A DNA stretch of 64,000 nt from contig CALNVZ010003435.1 of the NCBI GenBank assembly GCA_940671915.1, positions 14,996,114-15,060,113 on the forward strand, written 5' to 3'. The notes below the pieces were generated by a model. The model was not told the DNA's origin, made no database searches, and saw nothing but the letters and a program-made list of their open reading frames with translations. Source of the stretch: Paracentrotus lividus. Its lineage: Eukaryota; Echinodermata; Echinoidea; Camarodonta; Echinidae. Position 1 is the first letter of the stretch. Every line of letters begins with the position of its first letter. Positions 47,402 through 60,422 of the stretch are shown here, piece after piece. A program made the translations under genes and the position numbers.

Positions 47402-50400
47402 ATGTCGACTAGTCAGTCAGATTATGGCCCTCTTCCACAAGCAATCGGAAGAGCTCTTAGTGATAAGATGTATGAGAAGAGAAAAGGGGCGGCATTGGAT
47501 ATAGAAAGGTAAGATAATCTATCTAAATTATTAAACAAACGGTCTATTTTTTTTTTCTGTTGGAAAAAATCTCTTCGGAGACTTCGCGCACCCCGCACCG
47601 CCCAGCTCTTGTCATGTCAGACACCGCATCCCTCCCATCCCGTCTCAGATGGGGGCGCCTCCGGCTGATTTCCTGGGCTGGTGTCCCATGCTCCGAGCTC
47701 CCTCCTCGGCATAAGGTAGAGAGAGAGAAAAAGAGAATGGAAATAAGAAAGGAAAGAAGAGAATGTCTGAAAGAGAAAAAAAAAAGAGAGGGGGGGGGAT
47801 AAAATTGAAAAAAGAAAAAGAGAATAAACAAAAAATAGATCTAGTGGAGAATTTTGATCTCATTCACATATAAAAAGGGAGTGCCAAATTGCAATTAATC
47901 AGGGGGTGGGGCAAATTGATATTAAACTAGATCTGAAAAAAGTGATAATATGTCACTATTTTTTACATTTAGGCCCCCTGCCATCTTTTGTCTTTTAGGT
48001 CTCCTTATTCTAAACACCTTTGTAATTCACTGGTAAAATTCTGTTGTCTTGTTTGTGATCTAGCAAGCAACAGAAAAAAATTTTGTTTCTTCTCATTTAA
48101 ACTCGCTATCCTCTACATAATTTCCTATGTTTATGTGTGTCTTGTGTCATACTTACTAATCATTTGCTGATTGATATTAATATCTTTAGGCTTGTTCGTG
48201 AACTGGCGAGCAATGGAAATAAAGATCAGATTTACAAGCTGATAGCTGTGCTGGGCTCTGATTTTGCTCTGTCACCAAACACAAGCCTCAAAAGAGGAGG
48301 CCTCATCGGACTTGCTGCCACTGCTACTGGACTTGGAAAGGTTAAAACTGTTTATTCTTAATTCCAGAAGTTAGCTTTTGTCTCCCTATTGTAGCCAGAA
48401 GTGACGTTAAATGAATCTGTTATAATGTTACCATAAATCCCATTGATGTAAATATACAGTACAGATGTTCGATGCATGATTCCATATAAAATTATGAGCT
48501 AAAATGAAAGATCAAACAAGTTGCGGGAACACTGCACAAGTAGCAAGATATTACTTAGATTTGATGTGAATCACGATCATGCAGACTGCTAAATATGCTT
48601 TGAACTGCTGCGAGGCTCAGTGAGGTTAGTCCTTATTCAAGGGGGGAAAAAATTGACAATGGGAAGATAATTTTTTTGGGGGTAGTAATTAGATCAAATG
48701 TGATAGGTAATTTTCTGAAGTTACTGTGTTTTTTTTAGGTAGAGGCATATAAAGAAGATGAAGTTTCATTGTCTTGTTTAGATAGTCATAAACAAATAAG
48801 TCAATGAATAATAATATAGTTTTCATTATCAGAAAATATCTTCTCCCACTTTTTATCAGCATTGTTTTGCATAGCTCAATATGCTTTATATTCTCTCTAA
48901 ATTAATCTTGTCATTTCTAACCAGGAGTCATCAGGATATGCATCCGAGCTTATCAAACCTGTCCTACCATGTTTCAAGGATCCAGATAGTAGGACACGTT
49001 ACTTGGCATGTGAGGCACTCTACAACATCGCCAAAGTCACTAGGAATGCTATCCTCAAGCATTTCAATGACGTCTTCAACGTCCTCTTTGTTGTGAGTTC
49101 CAGAACTATTCACCCTTTGCATGCAACATTAATTTTTTTTTTCTTTTAGTTTTTTGTCCCCGCCGAACGAGTTCGAGCAGGGGACTATGAAACGGGCTCC
49201 GTACGTATGTGTGTGTGTGTGTCCGTCCGGGTTTTCCGTTGTCAGATTTCGTCCGTTGCGTCACGTATTATGTGACCAAGAATCTCTCAATTGTCTATCC
49301 GTCGTCCATTTTCATCCCGATTCGATTTCCAGTATTGCTTTATATGATAGCACTAGGTGATGGCTACAACTTCTCATCAGAATTGTTGACCTTTGACCTT
49401 TGGACCCTGATTTTTGACCTATATTGTTAATTGGTCTACAAAATGCTACTCTTCGCCATTTTTTCATCCGATTTCGATTTTTTTGCTTTATATGATAGCA
49501 CTAGGTGAGGCTACAAAACTTTCATACGGAATTTTGACTTTTGACCCCTTTGACCTTTGGACCTTCATTTTTTGACCTATATTGTTAATTGCTACAAAAT
49601 GTACGCCTTCGCCATTTTTTCATCCGATTTTCGAATCCGTGTTGCTTTATATGATAGCACTAGTGTTGAGGGCCTAAAACTTCTTCACGGATTTTGACTC
49701 TTTGACCCGCTTTGACTCTTTGCCTTGATTTATACTGTGTATTGTACATGTGGTACAAAATGCTACTCCTTCACCATTTATTTTCCGATTCTCTCGATCG
49801 TTTGCTTTATGTGATAGCACTAGGTGATGGCTACAAATTTCTTCACCAAATTTGTACCTTTGACCTTGACTCTTTATTTTTATCCTATATTGTTAATTGG
49901 CTACAAAATGCTACTCCTTCGCCATTTTTCATCCGATTTCGATTCCGTTTGCTTTATGTGATAGCACTAGGTGAGACACAAAAACTTCGTCACGGAAATT
50001 TGAATTTGACTCCCTTTGACCTTTGACCTTCAATTTACTTATATTGTACGTTTGGCTACAAAATGCTACTCCTTCACCAATTTTTTCATCCGATTTCAAT
50101 TCTGCTGTGCTTTATGTAGTGCACTAGGTATAGCTACAAAAATCTTCACGAATTTTGACCCTTTGACCTTTGATCCTATATTTGTTAATTGGCTACAAAA
50201 TGCTACTGCCTTTCGCCATTTTTATCCGATTTCGATTCTGTTTGCTTTATGTGATAGCACTAGGTGACGACTACAAAATCTTCTGCAGAATTTTGACTTT
50301 TGAACGCCCTTGACCTTTGACCTTGAATTTTCGACTTTATTGTTAATTAGGCTACAAAATGCTACTCCTTCACCATTTTTCATCTGATTTCAATTTCGCT

Positions 50401-53400
50401 TGCTTTATGTGTATAGAACTAGGTGATAGCTACAATACTTCTTCACAGAATTTTGACTTTGACCTTTGACCTTGATTTTGACCTATATTGTTAATTGGCT
50501 ACAAATCTACTCCTTCGCCATTTTTCATCCGATTTCGATTCCGTTTGCTTTATGTGATAGCACTAGGTGAGGACTACAAAACTTCTTCACAGAATTTTGA
50601 CCTTTGACCTTTGACCTTTGACCTTTGACCTTGATTGTTTGACCTATATTGTTAATTGGCTACAAATGCTACTCTCCTTCGCCATTTTTCATTCGATTTC
50701 GATTCTCTGTTTGTTTATGTGATAGCACTAGGTGAGGACTACAAAACTTCTTCACAGAATTTTGACCTTTGACCTTTGACCTTGATTGTTGACCTATATT
50801 GTGATTGGCTACAAAATGCTACTTCTTCGCCATTTTTTACCCGAGTTTCGATTCTGTTTGCTTTAATATGTGATTAGCACTGGATCGTGATATAATGGGA
50901 ATTTTACATTATCGGCGGGGACATATATTACGCATCGCGTAATTTACTAATCTACTTGTTATAATTTGATATTGAAGAGTCGCGTGTAGCGTGAATTCCG
51001 GAGATTACTCTACATACTGTGTACAAGCAGTATTATTGTTTGTCAAATGCTCTACAGTGTGTCCCAGAAAGAACAATATACTTTTGAAATGGCTACCAAA
51101 TAAGAAATATGGTTCATGGGGGAAAAGATTAATATGTAGATAAAGCTTATATCCTCAACTATAATTTGACACCAAAAAGTCCAAAAATGATGAATGCTTC
51201 AATGAGCAACACCCACTTTTGTGACGGACACAAAAACGAGGCTGCGCAGGAATTTGCTATTCATTTATCACCTGTGTATTAGCAGCCAAAAGGACCAATA
51301 TCAATAATAGAATAAATCAGCTAATACCAAGACATAAATAAAGAAAAAGTCAGAAATAGACATCAATATTATGCAAAAATGTAATGGTTAAACTTCTTGT
51401 TTTGTATCTTAGTTTATTTTGTCTTTGTTAGCCTATTCACGCCATTATTAAAATTGCCCTTTTGGCTGCCCATAAGCATGTGGTAAATGAATAGCAAATT
51501 CCTGCGCAGCCTCGTTTTTGTGTCCTTCATAAAAGTGGGCATTGCTCATTGAAGCATGCATCATTTTTGGACTTTTTGGTGTCAAATAATAGGTCAGGAT
51601 ATGAGCTTTATCTATAAATAAATCTTTTCCCCAAAAAACCATATATTTCTTATTTGGTAGCCATTTCAAAAGTCTATAGTTCTTTCTGGGACACACTGTA
51701 TAGTGTTCAGCATTAAAGATAGAATAAATTAATTATGATTACTTATATTGTTGATTTATACCTAAAGACAGCTGTGCAGCCAAAAAGTTAACACATTTTC
51801 TGTGAAGAGATTAAGGGTGGGAGAGTGCAGCTTTTTAGCGGGTTTTCAGCTTATTTTAACTTTCCTGTGTAAAGAAGTATAGGAGCCATTTCAATTTTAG
51901 TCTTTTCGAAGAATGTAAAGCTGATTCTCTGGTTAATTCTCTTCGTAGACCAAAAATGTTTATCTTGTAATCACCTAGTAATTCGGTGTAATCCATTCGA
52001 TAAAATAACTTAAATGATAACATCGAAGTGGCATATTTTCAAGTAAAATGAGATTTGAAATATAATTTGTATGTCTTATTACAACCACTGAAATCTTTCA
52101 TTTCCCAGTATGTTACTTTCATACACCAGGGCCCCGTAACACAAAGGTTTGCGATCAATTGCAAATTTGAAAGAAGCATTGTAATTGGTCACTGATCAGT
52201 CATTTGAACAAAACTTGCATGCAACAGTGATTGTGATTGGCTATTGCAACTTTGCGATTGATTGCAAACCTTTGTGTTACGGCGCCCTGATCATGTTTAA
52301 AATAATACTTAAACTTTTGTCTATCCAAGAAATAATTAAGTTTGCTTTATACGGATTGTGTATGTCCTTTAACAAACATGTGGTTTAGAATAATTCTGTA
52401 TATAAGCTAAATCAAATAATAGTCTAAGAATCTTATGGCCCTTTTGTCTATGCTCAGCTTGCAGCAGATCCAGACATCAATGTGAAAAATGGATCAGAAC
52501 TTTTGGATAGACTCATGAAGGTAAAATATGCTGTAGTCTAGAACACAGTTCAAGTATTTTTTTTAAAGGAAATTTGTGTTTTCTTGATTTTTAAATTTTT
52601 GTTGTGAGTTTTTATGTGTATTTGTATTTATTTTTCTGGTATTGATTTTACTTCTATTTTCTATATATTATTGATAATGTGATGTAAATTCAAATTCGTA
52701 TTGCACTTATTTAAAGCTCATAGTTTAATTTACCAGTGACAGTTTAACTACAGTACATTGTAGCTTTCAAATTTGAGTCAGTAGAATGTATCATGGTAGC
52801 AATTTACTTTCATCTCTTGATAGGACATTGTCACCGGTAGCCCGAACTTTGACCTCTATTCATTCATCAATTTATTGCGGGAGAGAATCTACACGCAGAA
52901 CTCCTTTGTTAGCCAGTTCATTCTCTCATGGGTAAGTTTGGTTTCCTTGTTGAGATTACTTCCTTGAGAAAGATGAGAAGTTTTAGTACATTCCTGTAAA
53001 TTGTTACCCCTATTTAAGCAAAATGCTATCACGGTATATTGAAATAATTTTCAAACTGAAAATGTAATTTTCGAAACATGTTTTGGAAAGCTCATATTCA
53101 ACACTTATCTTGCTTTGATTGGATTATAGCGTCCTCGCTTGGAAAAATTCATTTAGTTACCAGTTGGACAAATTATATAATACTTCAAAAATGTGAATAA
53201 TATTCTATACTGATAAATTGGTTTTTTAATTTTTTTTGCAATTGGTTTGAGTAGACAACATTCTTTAAATTCCTTGGCACAAATTGTTACGTTTTAAAAA
53301 AGATGAAGAAATAAATTTAAAGAGCCGAGTTGGAATATGGTATTCAGAATAGAAGAAGAGTGAATGGAGGAAAAAGATGGAAACAGAGATACGTAGATTA

Positions 53401-56400
53401 GAGATTGAGCCTGTGTGACAGTGAGAGAGAGGGGTGGGAGCGGGGGATAAGAAGTTCATACACATGTATGACAAAGTACAAAGATTCACCCATGATGTCC
53501 GATATTGATCAAATACATGCCAGATATGGGAGTAAAAATAATAGTAATATGTATATCTCATGTCCTGTCATTAATGCTTTTTCAAGTGACCACATTGTAC
53601 TTGATGGTGTGGCAGTGAGAGAGGAAGTGGAAAGTGAATTGATAGAGAGATAGAAATAGAGAGAGAGAGAGAGACAGAGACAGACAGACAGAGAGGGGGG
53701 GGGGTCGTACAAGTACAAAATCAAATGACAGACAAAACATATCATACTATAACTCTTACTTCATCACTTTAGAAAATGAGATTTATGTTTAATTACTGTA
53801 TGTCTCATTTACTGTCATTGATATTCTAAAGTTTTTTTTTGTTTTTTTTTCAGGTCACAACATTGGACTCTGTTCCAGATATCAACATGTTGGGCTACCT
53901 TCCTGAGATCCTGGATGGTCTTTTTCATATTCTCAGTGATCAAAACAAGGAAGTCAGAAAAATGTAATTATACACCTTCATTTTCTCTTACAAAGATGTT
54001 TTTATATTTATAGTTATGAAGGACAGTTGATTCTTACAGTAAAAACTACAAATGTAGTACTAAGTACCATACAATTGTTTGTAACGCCACATAATATATG
54101 TGTTTTTATTCTTATCTTTCTCTCTCTCTCTCTTGCTCTCTATTTCTATTGTTCATATGGTTAGGGACCAGGGGGCCGTCATAATTCATTCCATTGAAGC
54201 ACGTGTTAAGTCTACAACACGTGCCCTAATGTGTTGTCCAAGATTTTAGACTTATAACGGTTTTGAGAAACGGGCCCCAGGGCAGATTTGAATAGTTCAG
54301 GACTTGATGTGGTGCTATACAAGGCTGCTGGTTCGTATTTGCTTTAAAGATTTACTATCTTCTAATAACACAATAAATTTGAATCTTTGAACAGGTGTGT
54401 ATTTTGCCTGGAAGAATTTCTGCAAGGCATCCGCAAGCATCCAAGCAGCGCTGACTTTCCGAACATGGTCAATATTCTTACAACACATACAACATCTCAA
54501 GGTGAGTCCAAATCTATTCTACATCTACAGAAACAACACAAGAAAAGTTTCATCCCAAAAGGGACTAAATTCAATTTAAAAAAATAGCTATTCATATCAG
54601 ACTGTTGTTCAGGTAGGTACCTGTCTTTTAAATGAAAGAATTAACCTTAATTTTGAGAGCAGCCATAACAAAATTATTTCAAAACACATATCCATAGAAG
54701 CCTGTTCTAAATGTAAAACAAAAACATCTTTTTCTTTGAAGTGAAATGAATTTAATCCCTGTTTGGAATGAAGCTCTTGACATGTCCAAGCTAGTTATTA
54801 TGGGTGAACATGTTCTTTTCGTAAGTGAAAATAACAAGAAGCTTATAAATGAAAATATGAGGGATTGTTTATGAAGAATGAAGACATAAAATTGACTTGA
54901 CCAAGTGAATATCGAGCCAAAACTAGCTTCTGCTAGAATCTATGTAAAATTAATTGTATCAAAATAAAATCATATTCATTTGTTCATTCTTAGTTTAATT
55001 GTACCAGCTTACAGCCATGACATGGATTAGAGTATTCATGTAAATCCTTCCTATAATAAGTTATGTTATTAAATGTGTTCATTTTCAGTTGAATTAATCC
55101 AGCTTACAGCCATGACATGGATTAGAGTATTCATGTAAATCCTTCCTATAATAAGTTATGTTATTAAATGTGTTCATTTTTAGTTGAATTAATCCAGCTT
55201 ACAGCCATGACGTGGATTAGAGTATTCATGTAAATCCTTCCTATAATATTATATGTTATTAAATGTGTTCATTTTCAGTTGAATTAATCCAGCTTACAGC
55301 CATGACGTGGATTAGAGTATTCATGTAAATCCTTCCTATAATATTATATGTTATTAAATGTGTTCATTTTCAGTTGAATTGATCCAGCTTACAGCCATGA
55401 CTTGGATCAGAGAATTCCTGAACCTAGCCGGGAGGTCTTTGCTTCATTTCATGTCAGCCCTACTCAGTGCAGCTCTCCCTTGCCTATCATATGAAGAGCA
55501 GAACAGAAAAAATATCCTTTTTATAATCAATAAAACATTATATTCGGGAACATTTTCTTTTAAGTTCAAAAGATGATGTGTTTTGAATACACAAATATGT
55601 TTGCAAAAAAATTGCAGACCTGGGTAATGTGTATACCAACTATTTGATCCTTTTTGCTTATGAAGAGCAGAACAGAGAGAATATAATAATAATAATACCT
55701 GTTATTTATAATGCGCTTTTCCCATAATGGCTCAAAGCGCTTTACATTATATTATTACTCTGATCACTGGATTTAACTCCATATCCTTTTCATAACCCAT
55801 GAAAACATTGTAATACAGAGTATCTCATAAGAGTTCAATGGATATTACGTTTCAAATGCACAAGAATGCTGGTAGAAATAAGCAAATCAGTGTTGTGTGT
55901 GTATTCTTGTTTAACATGTGAAATGCAACACATACAAAAAATGATAGAATGTTCATATCTCATTAGTTCCTGAGTAGAATGAGGGGAGGGGGCATCCACC
56001 AAATAAAAAAATATTTTGTTACCCTAACATATTCTGCAAAATAATGTACTTTTATATAGATGTAAGCTTTACAGACCAGCTGTCATAGATTTTAATAACA
56101 ATTGGGATATTTTGTTTAACTTCATGATTTCTCTCAAAAGTGTACATACATGTAATCCACAATTTTCTAGTTCTTGTGGACTTCTTTTGGGCACCAAATA
56201 TATCACATATATATTTTTTTTGTATTAATGATCTTACTTCTCACAGAAAAAACAACAACAACAATAATATCATTGACATCATTACCTAAGAGGTAGAGTA
56301 AAGAATTTCAGTTATTGTAAGGAGCATGACTTGAAATCTTCCATGTTTTAGCTAATTACGAAAAACTAACAATGAAAAACCTTGTGCTTCAAAAACTAGA

Positions 56401-58735
56401 AAGGTTAATGATAGCCATGCCAAGAATATGCTTCTGCATTTGTGTAAACCTAAATTAGAATAAAGTGTCCTTGACCTTGAAACTCACGCATCAAAGAGGT
56501 TGCTACATCAGTCAACCAGAGTTTGATGAGGCTTGTAACCCAGGGTGATGATGATGATACCAATCAACATCCTCCTCCTGTCACAAGTACTTCAGAGAAA
56601 TCGGATGTGTAAGTAGTTATTCTCATCTTATATTCTATAATCTGATAGTCATGTATACAGGGGTACTTTTGTTCAAAGAACATTGAGGACATTGGCCCGT
56701 ATTCACAAAGGTGTCCTAAAGTTTAACTATGAGTAGCAAAATGTGACACAATCCTGAAAAGTCTTGAAAATCCTGAAAAGTAGATTTTCGATTTATCAGA
56801 ATTCTTTTATACTGAAACTCTTAAAAACTGCCAGGGAATGACAAGTACAAAAGTTTTCCTGACCTTTAAAGCGAGATTCAAGAATCCAGTATACCGGTAT
56901 GTAAGGAACATGCAACATAGACAGATTGTGTTACATTTTACCAGCCATAGGACATCTCTGTGCATAAGGGCCAGTGAGTTTCCCCTGGCAGCTGATCAAA
57001 CAAATTCACATGTGATGTTCTCAAATGAAGATTAGCTCAGCTTGGGTATTGCTGGGGTATTGTGGTATTGAGGTAGTAGCTGGTGTATTGGGGTATGCTA
57101 TATTGCCTTTCACCAAACTAATCATTTGTCTCATTTTATTCATTCATACAGAACCAATATATCCCTTCCAGTGAAGCTCCAGCTTGCTCCAATAGTCAAA
57201 GTCTTGACCAGGTACCTAGGTCACAAGTCAATGCAAACCAGAATAGCTGTCTTGCAATGGATCTATCACTTACATATCAAGACACCAAAAAAGGTTAGTC
57301 AACAATTCCAACTCTGAAGCATTCAAGAATATCAAAATAATTTCAATGCGCTGAAAGACAGAAACATGGAGAGAAAGAGAGAGGGAGAGAAGAGAGATTG
57401 ACATAGTCAAAGAAGTAGAAAAGAGGAACCTATGTCATAAGACAATGAAGTCCAGAAAAGCTATCAATGGATCAATCAAGACACTAAAAAAAGTTAATCT
57501 ACAAACTCTTGCCTCAAACATCTATTAAAGATGAGTGCAAGAGCAAGAAGAGAGAATAACAGACAATTTACAGACAGATGCTGAGAAATATGAAGTTGGA
57601 TATTATGTTACTAATTAATTCCTCTTTTATTTTCAAACTAGATATTCTACCATGTTGAACAACTCTTCCCAGTCCTCCTAAAGACTTTGTCAGATCCCTC
57701 AGATGAGGTGAGTAACATGTAACCCACACTGTAAAATTTTTGGTTTAGGGGAGTTTAGAGATGCCACTCACTATCCTGAAATTGACCAGTGATCCTGAAA
57801 ATAATCCTCTAATGGAGCTATTCTTGAAGTAATTTGAATAATGAAAGAAATAATGCCTTGGGTATCTAATCAGCTATTCACCATTATTTAATTTACATTC
57901 TAAGTTACATTTTCTGAATACCAGTACTCCTCCTCCCAATATTTGTTATGTAAGTATTGTAAAATGTATTCATGCCACAGTCATACGACTAAGCCCTTTT
58001 AGATATTGGTTTTTCATTTGGCTTATTGCCTATCTGTGGTCAATGTGAAAAGTTATGAGCATTAATCTTTTATGTTTCTCTGAAGGTCGTTCTTCGCGAT
58101 TTGGAGGTCCTTGCTGAGATAGTCTCCTCTTCAGCTGGTCCTGAGTTTGTTGCTGACCAGCTAGCAACCAGTCAGATCACTCAGTCCGCCTCTAACACTT
58201 CCTTCAAGGCAGTGTCAGGAACAAACAAATATTTCACAGACTTCATGATGAAGCTTCTGAATCTGTTCTCGACAGACCAACAACTCCTAGAGGATCGGGG
58301 GTCCTTTATCATCAGGTAAAGATGGAGTGTTATTATACTGCGCTAGTCGGTCAAAAGGAAGCAAGTGACGAAAAGCATTTCTTGTAAAACTTTAAAATGT
58401 GTCTGTCATTTGCATGAAGAAAAGCATAGCGATGTTAATTCAATACAGCATTGCCAAAATTTGGAGGGGATTATAAAGCACATTTACATTGCTATTTGAC
58501 GAATATATTGACTTGAGTTAAAACAAACATACATGTCTTTTTCTTTCTGAACTATGTCAGGCAACTGTGCCTGTTACTCAATGCAGAGCACATCTACCAG
58601 GCTTTGTCTAAGATTCTACTTGATTCACCGGACATGAAGTTTGCTACTACCATGGTGCAGACTCTCAACACCATCCTACTCACATCCACTGAGCTGTTTG
58701 AACTCCGCAGTAAACTCAAGGATCTCAGAACAGAA
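47402..58735 (+). CDS. VAC14: VAC14 (PIKfyve complex scaffold), 5' part, 13 coding exons
   Basis: Scaffold of the PIKfyve-FIG4 complex that makes PI(3,5)P2 on endolysosomes. Exons: 47402-47508, 48190-48340, 48925-49092, 52458-52520, 52824-52931, 53854-53963, 54395-54501, 55374-55511, 56488-56608, 57152-57293, 57642-57707, 58086-58315, 58561-58735. Phases agree throughout and give 562 codons, against about 782 residues in human; the C-terminal part lies past the right edge. Conserved HEAT-type helical repeats include [122 protein letters not shown] and [20 protein letters not shown]. The start ATG opens the block that aligns with the family N-terminus. All introns are GT-AG except the one after exon 8, which is AT-AC. 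Confidence 0.97.
49156..50922. mobile_element. Element with perfect 11-bp inverted ends and 150-bp tandem units
   Basis: GTCCCCGCCGA at the left is exactly inverted in TCGGCGGGGAC at the right. Between them about ten to eleven units of roughly 150 bases repeat GATAGCACTAGGTGA, GAATTTTGACCTTTGACC, TTGTTAATTGGCTACAAAAT and a CTTCGCCATTTTTCATCCGA motif. It fills much of VAC14 intron 3. The TGACCTTTGACC runs form DR1-like arrays. Long plus-strand ORFs here are products of the repeat. Confidence 0.85.
51053..51700. mobile_element. 648-bp MITE-like element with TACAGTGTGTCCCAGAAAG ends
   Basis: Arms of about 240 bases (51053-51297 and 51460-51700) are inverted copies, ending TACAGTGTGTCCCAGAAAG and CTTTCTGGGACACACTGTA. 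The loop is unique. The ORF on its minus strand comes from the right arm only. Confidence 0.85.
52129..52288. mobile_element. 160-bp palindromic MITE
   Basis: GGGCCCCGTAACACAAAGGT at the left faces ACCTTTGTGTTACGGCGCCC at the right; pairing continues through GCGATCAATTGC. It lies in VAC14 intron 3, 170 bases before exon 4. Confidence 0.85.
54171..54279. mobile_element. MITE related to the element at 2475-2605
   Basis: The right end CGGTTTTGAGAAACGGGCCC matches the 2475-2605 family, and the left end GGGGGCCGTCATAATTC is diverged. It lies 116 bases upstream of VAC14 exon 7. Confidence 0.6.
54994..55373 (+). repeat. Four 95-bp copies of the VAC14 exon 8 start
   Basis: The exon 8 acceptor and first bases (TTTTCAG|TTGAATTGATCCAGCTTACA) are preceded by four tandem copies at exactly 95-base spacing; the CCAGCTT mark is at 55004, 55099, 55194, 55289 and then 55384 in the real exon. 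The copies nearest the exon keep a usable-looking acceptor, and all carry a downstream ATGTAAAT donor-like site. Confidence 0.95.
55512..56487 (+). other. U12-type AT-AC intron in VAC14
   Basis: The intron begins ATATCCTTTT, the minor-spliceosome donor consensus, and ends CTCAC. TCCTTGAC at 56468-56475 resembles the U12 branch site (TCCTTAAC), with the branch A 13 bases from the end. Only this junction restores the conserved peptide: RK from exon 8 joins [17 protein letters not shown], phase 1. No GT donor is available at the exon 8 boundary. Confidence 0.93.
57398..57505 (+). repeat. Decayed copy of VAC14 exon 10 in the next intron
   Basis: ATAGTCAAAG, GGAACCTATGTCATAAG, CAATGGATC and TCAAGACACTAAAAAAAGTT follow exon 10 order and end in a copy of its donor (GTTAAT against GTTAGT). 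The offset is about 200 bases; small deletions break the frame. Confidence 0.85.
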
Positions 58736-60007
58736 GTGAGTTTCAAAAAATAAGATGTGTATTACAACTCTGTCTTTTTGATTCAAAATGTTAAAGGGAT
58801 ATATGGGCCATTCCATAGGTTGGTGGACATGAGCTTAAAAATTCAAATTCCAAAATTTTCTTCAATTTTTAAATACTTTTAGTCCTTCATACATGATAGT
58901 TTCAGGAACCAAAGAAAAAGTTCATTTTCATATGTATACTTTGGAAAAAAAATGGTCGAAAGTTGTGTCTTCCATTCTGTACCAAAATACAAGAAAAATA
59001 GTGAAAAATTAAATATGCCTTATTACCATTTTGTTATTGCAACACATACCACTTTATATATTTCTGAAGTTTAGAAGAGTCAAATCACTTAAAATACAGA
59101 ACAGCTTTTAAAGTAAATTTGTAGTACTCATTAAAAAATAAATATTGTAACCCGCTTAGATGATGTTACGTGAGTAACCAAAAAAACTGACTTTTGTTTT
59201 CTGAGAGAAAAATTCTTCACAGTTAATTGGTGGGATTTTAAATTCTCTTCCTTCAAACAATCTTTGACACGGTGATGACTATCAAAATCATAGACAAATA
59301 CCCATTTTCAAAAAAATGATGAAGAAAAAACTGTTACGTGAGTAACCGTGTAATGTGAGTAACCATCATGTAAAGTGAGTAACCAGTAAAAATTATGAAG
59401 TTAGGTCACATTGTTGGGATGTCAAGTTTTAGGTCTCATGGTGGGTTGTGAAGTTATTTTTGGTTAATTAAAGCAAAATGAGGTACACCTTATTTGATGT
59501 GACTCTTTTTTATCAAAATATCAGTGGTCATACAATCAAACACAAAATCAAATATTAGTATTCACAATGCGAGAGTGCATTAGTAACCTCAAAATTAGAT
59601 AAACTAAACTATAAAGAGTGTTTGAACAATACAATGAATGCCCTTATTAGAGTGGATTACATGTATACCACTGTGCCATCAAAAGCAGAGAGGTGAAGAA
59701 AAAAGCCATGGTCAGGATCAGTTTCAAAGACGGTGAACGAGATAAAGGACAGCTGGGTATGCCAGGTTTAGAGGTAGGTAGGACAAATGGGCATCTCCAA
59801 ATCTATGGATGTGACTACTCCTGGCTATATTCTTTTGTCTCTGTGTTTGCCCCTCTAGCAAAACTCCATTCCATCCATATCCTTTTATCTTTGCCCACAG
59901 CCTGCTTTATTGATAGATTTCATTCTTTTATCGATAAAATTTCATTCAAGAAATTCTGGTACCCTTATCCAAAGAATGTAACTGAAGACAAGTGATCTCT
60001 GGTACAA

Positions 60008-60422
60008 TGTTGTGACTGTGTCTTGACTGTCTCTTTATTAACAAGTTACATCAGTATTTATAGGCTGGCCTTCCTGGCCCAATAAAAGATAGTAACTAAG
60101 GAAACATAACAATATTCAAATGAACTCATAGATAACCAATCAACTAAAAGAAAAATAGACTAACCCAACTAAAATGTAAGAGCCAATTCACAAGAATAAC
60201 CAATAAGAGATAAGATAATGAAGATGAATAAGATGAGATGATTATGTAATAAGAATGTTGAATTAAAAATCAGATTTGGGATGAAATGAATGAAGACATC
60301 TGAATAGAAAGGAACGATAGAGAAGAAAGGTGAAAGTCAAATAGGAAATGAGGCTAAACAAGTTGAAAATAAATACCAAATGTGAATAGAAATAAGGTCA
60401 ACTAAAGAAACCTAAATGTACA
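60008..60422 (-). mobile_element. Possible solo LTR
   Basis: On the minus strand it reads TGTACA... then TATAAATA (60054-60061), AATAAAGAG about 20 bases later, and ends TCACAACA, the layout of an LTR with TATA box and poly(A) signal. No clear target duplication was found, so the borders are uncertain. Confidence 0.45.

Noticed and set aside
47544-47863. Overlapping reading frames on both strands in VAC14 intron 1
   Set aside because: They come from a purine-rich GAGAAA tract with biased composition and no conserved motif.
49154-50267. Several plus-strand reading frames of 67-104 residues
   Set aside because: They read across the tandem repeat units of the 49156-50922 element and share the same repeated peptides.
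54994-55384. CRISPR-like regular repeat spacing
   Set aside because: The whole 95-base unit repeats with no unique spacers, and it is a copy of a VAC14 exon start in an animal intron.
56694-57035. A further MITE starting GGCCCGTATTCACAAAGG
   Set aside because: Only one end is recognisable and no inverted partner was found before exon 10 of VAC14.
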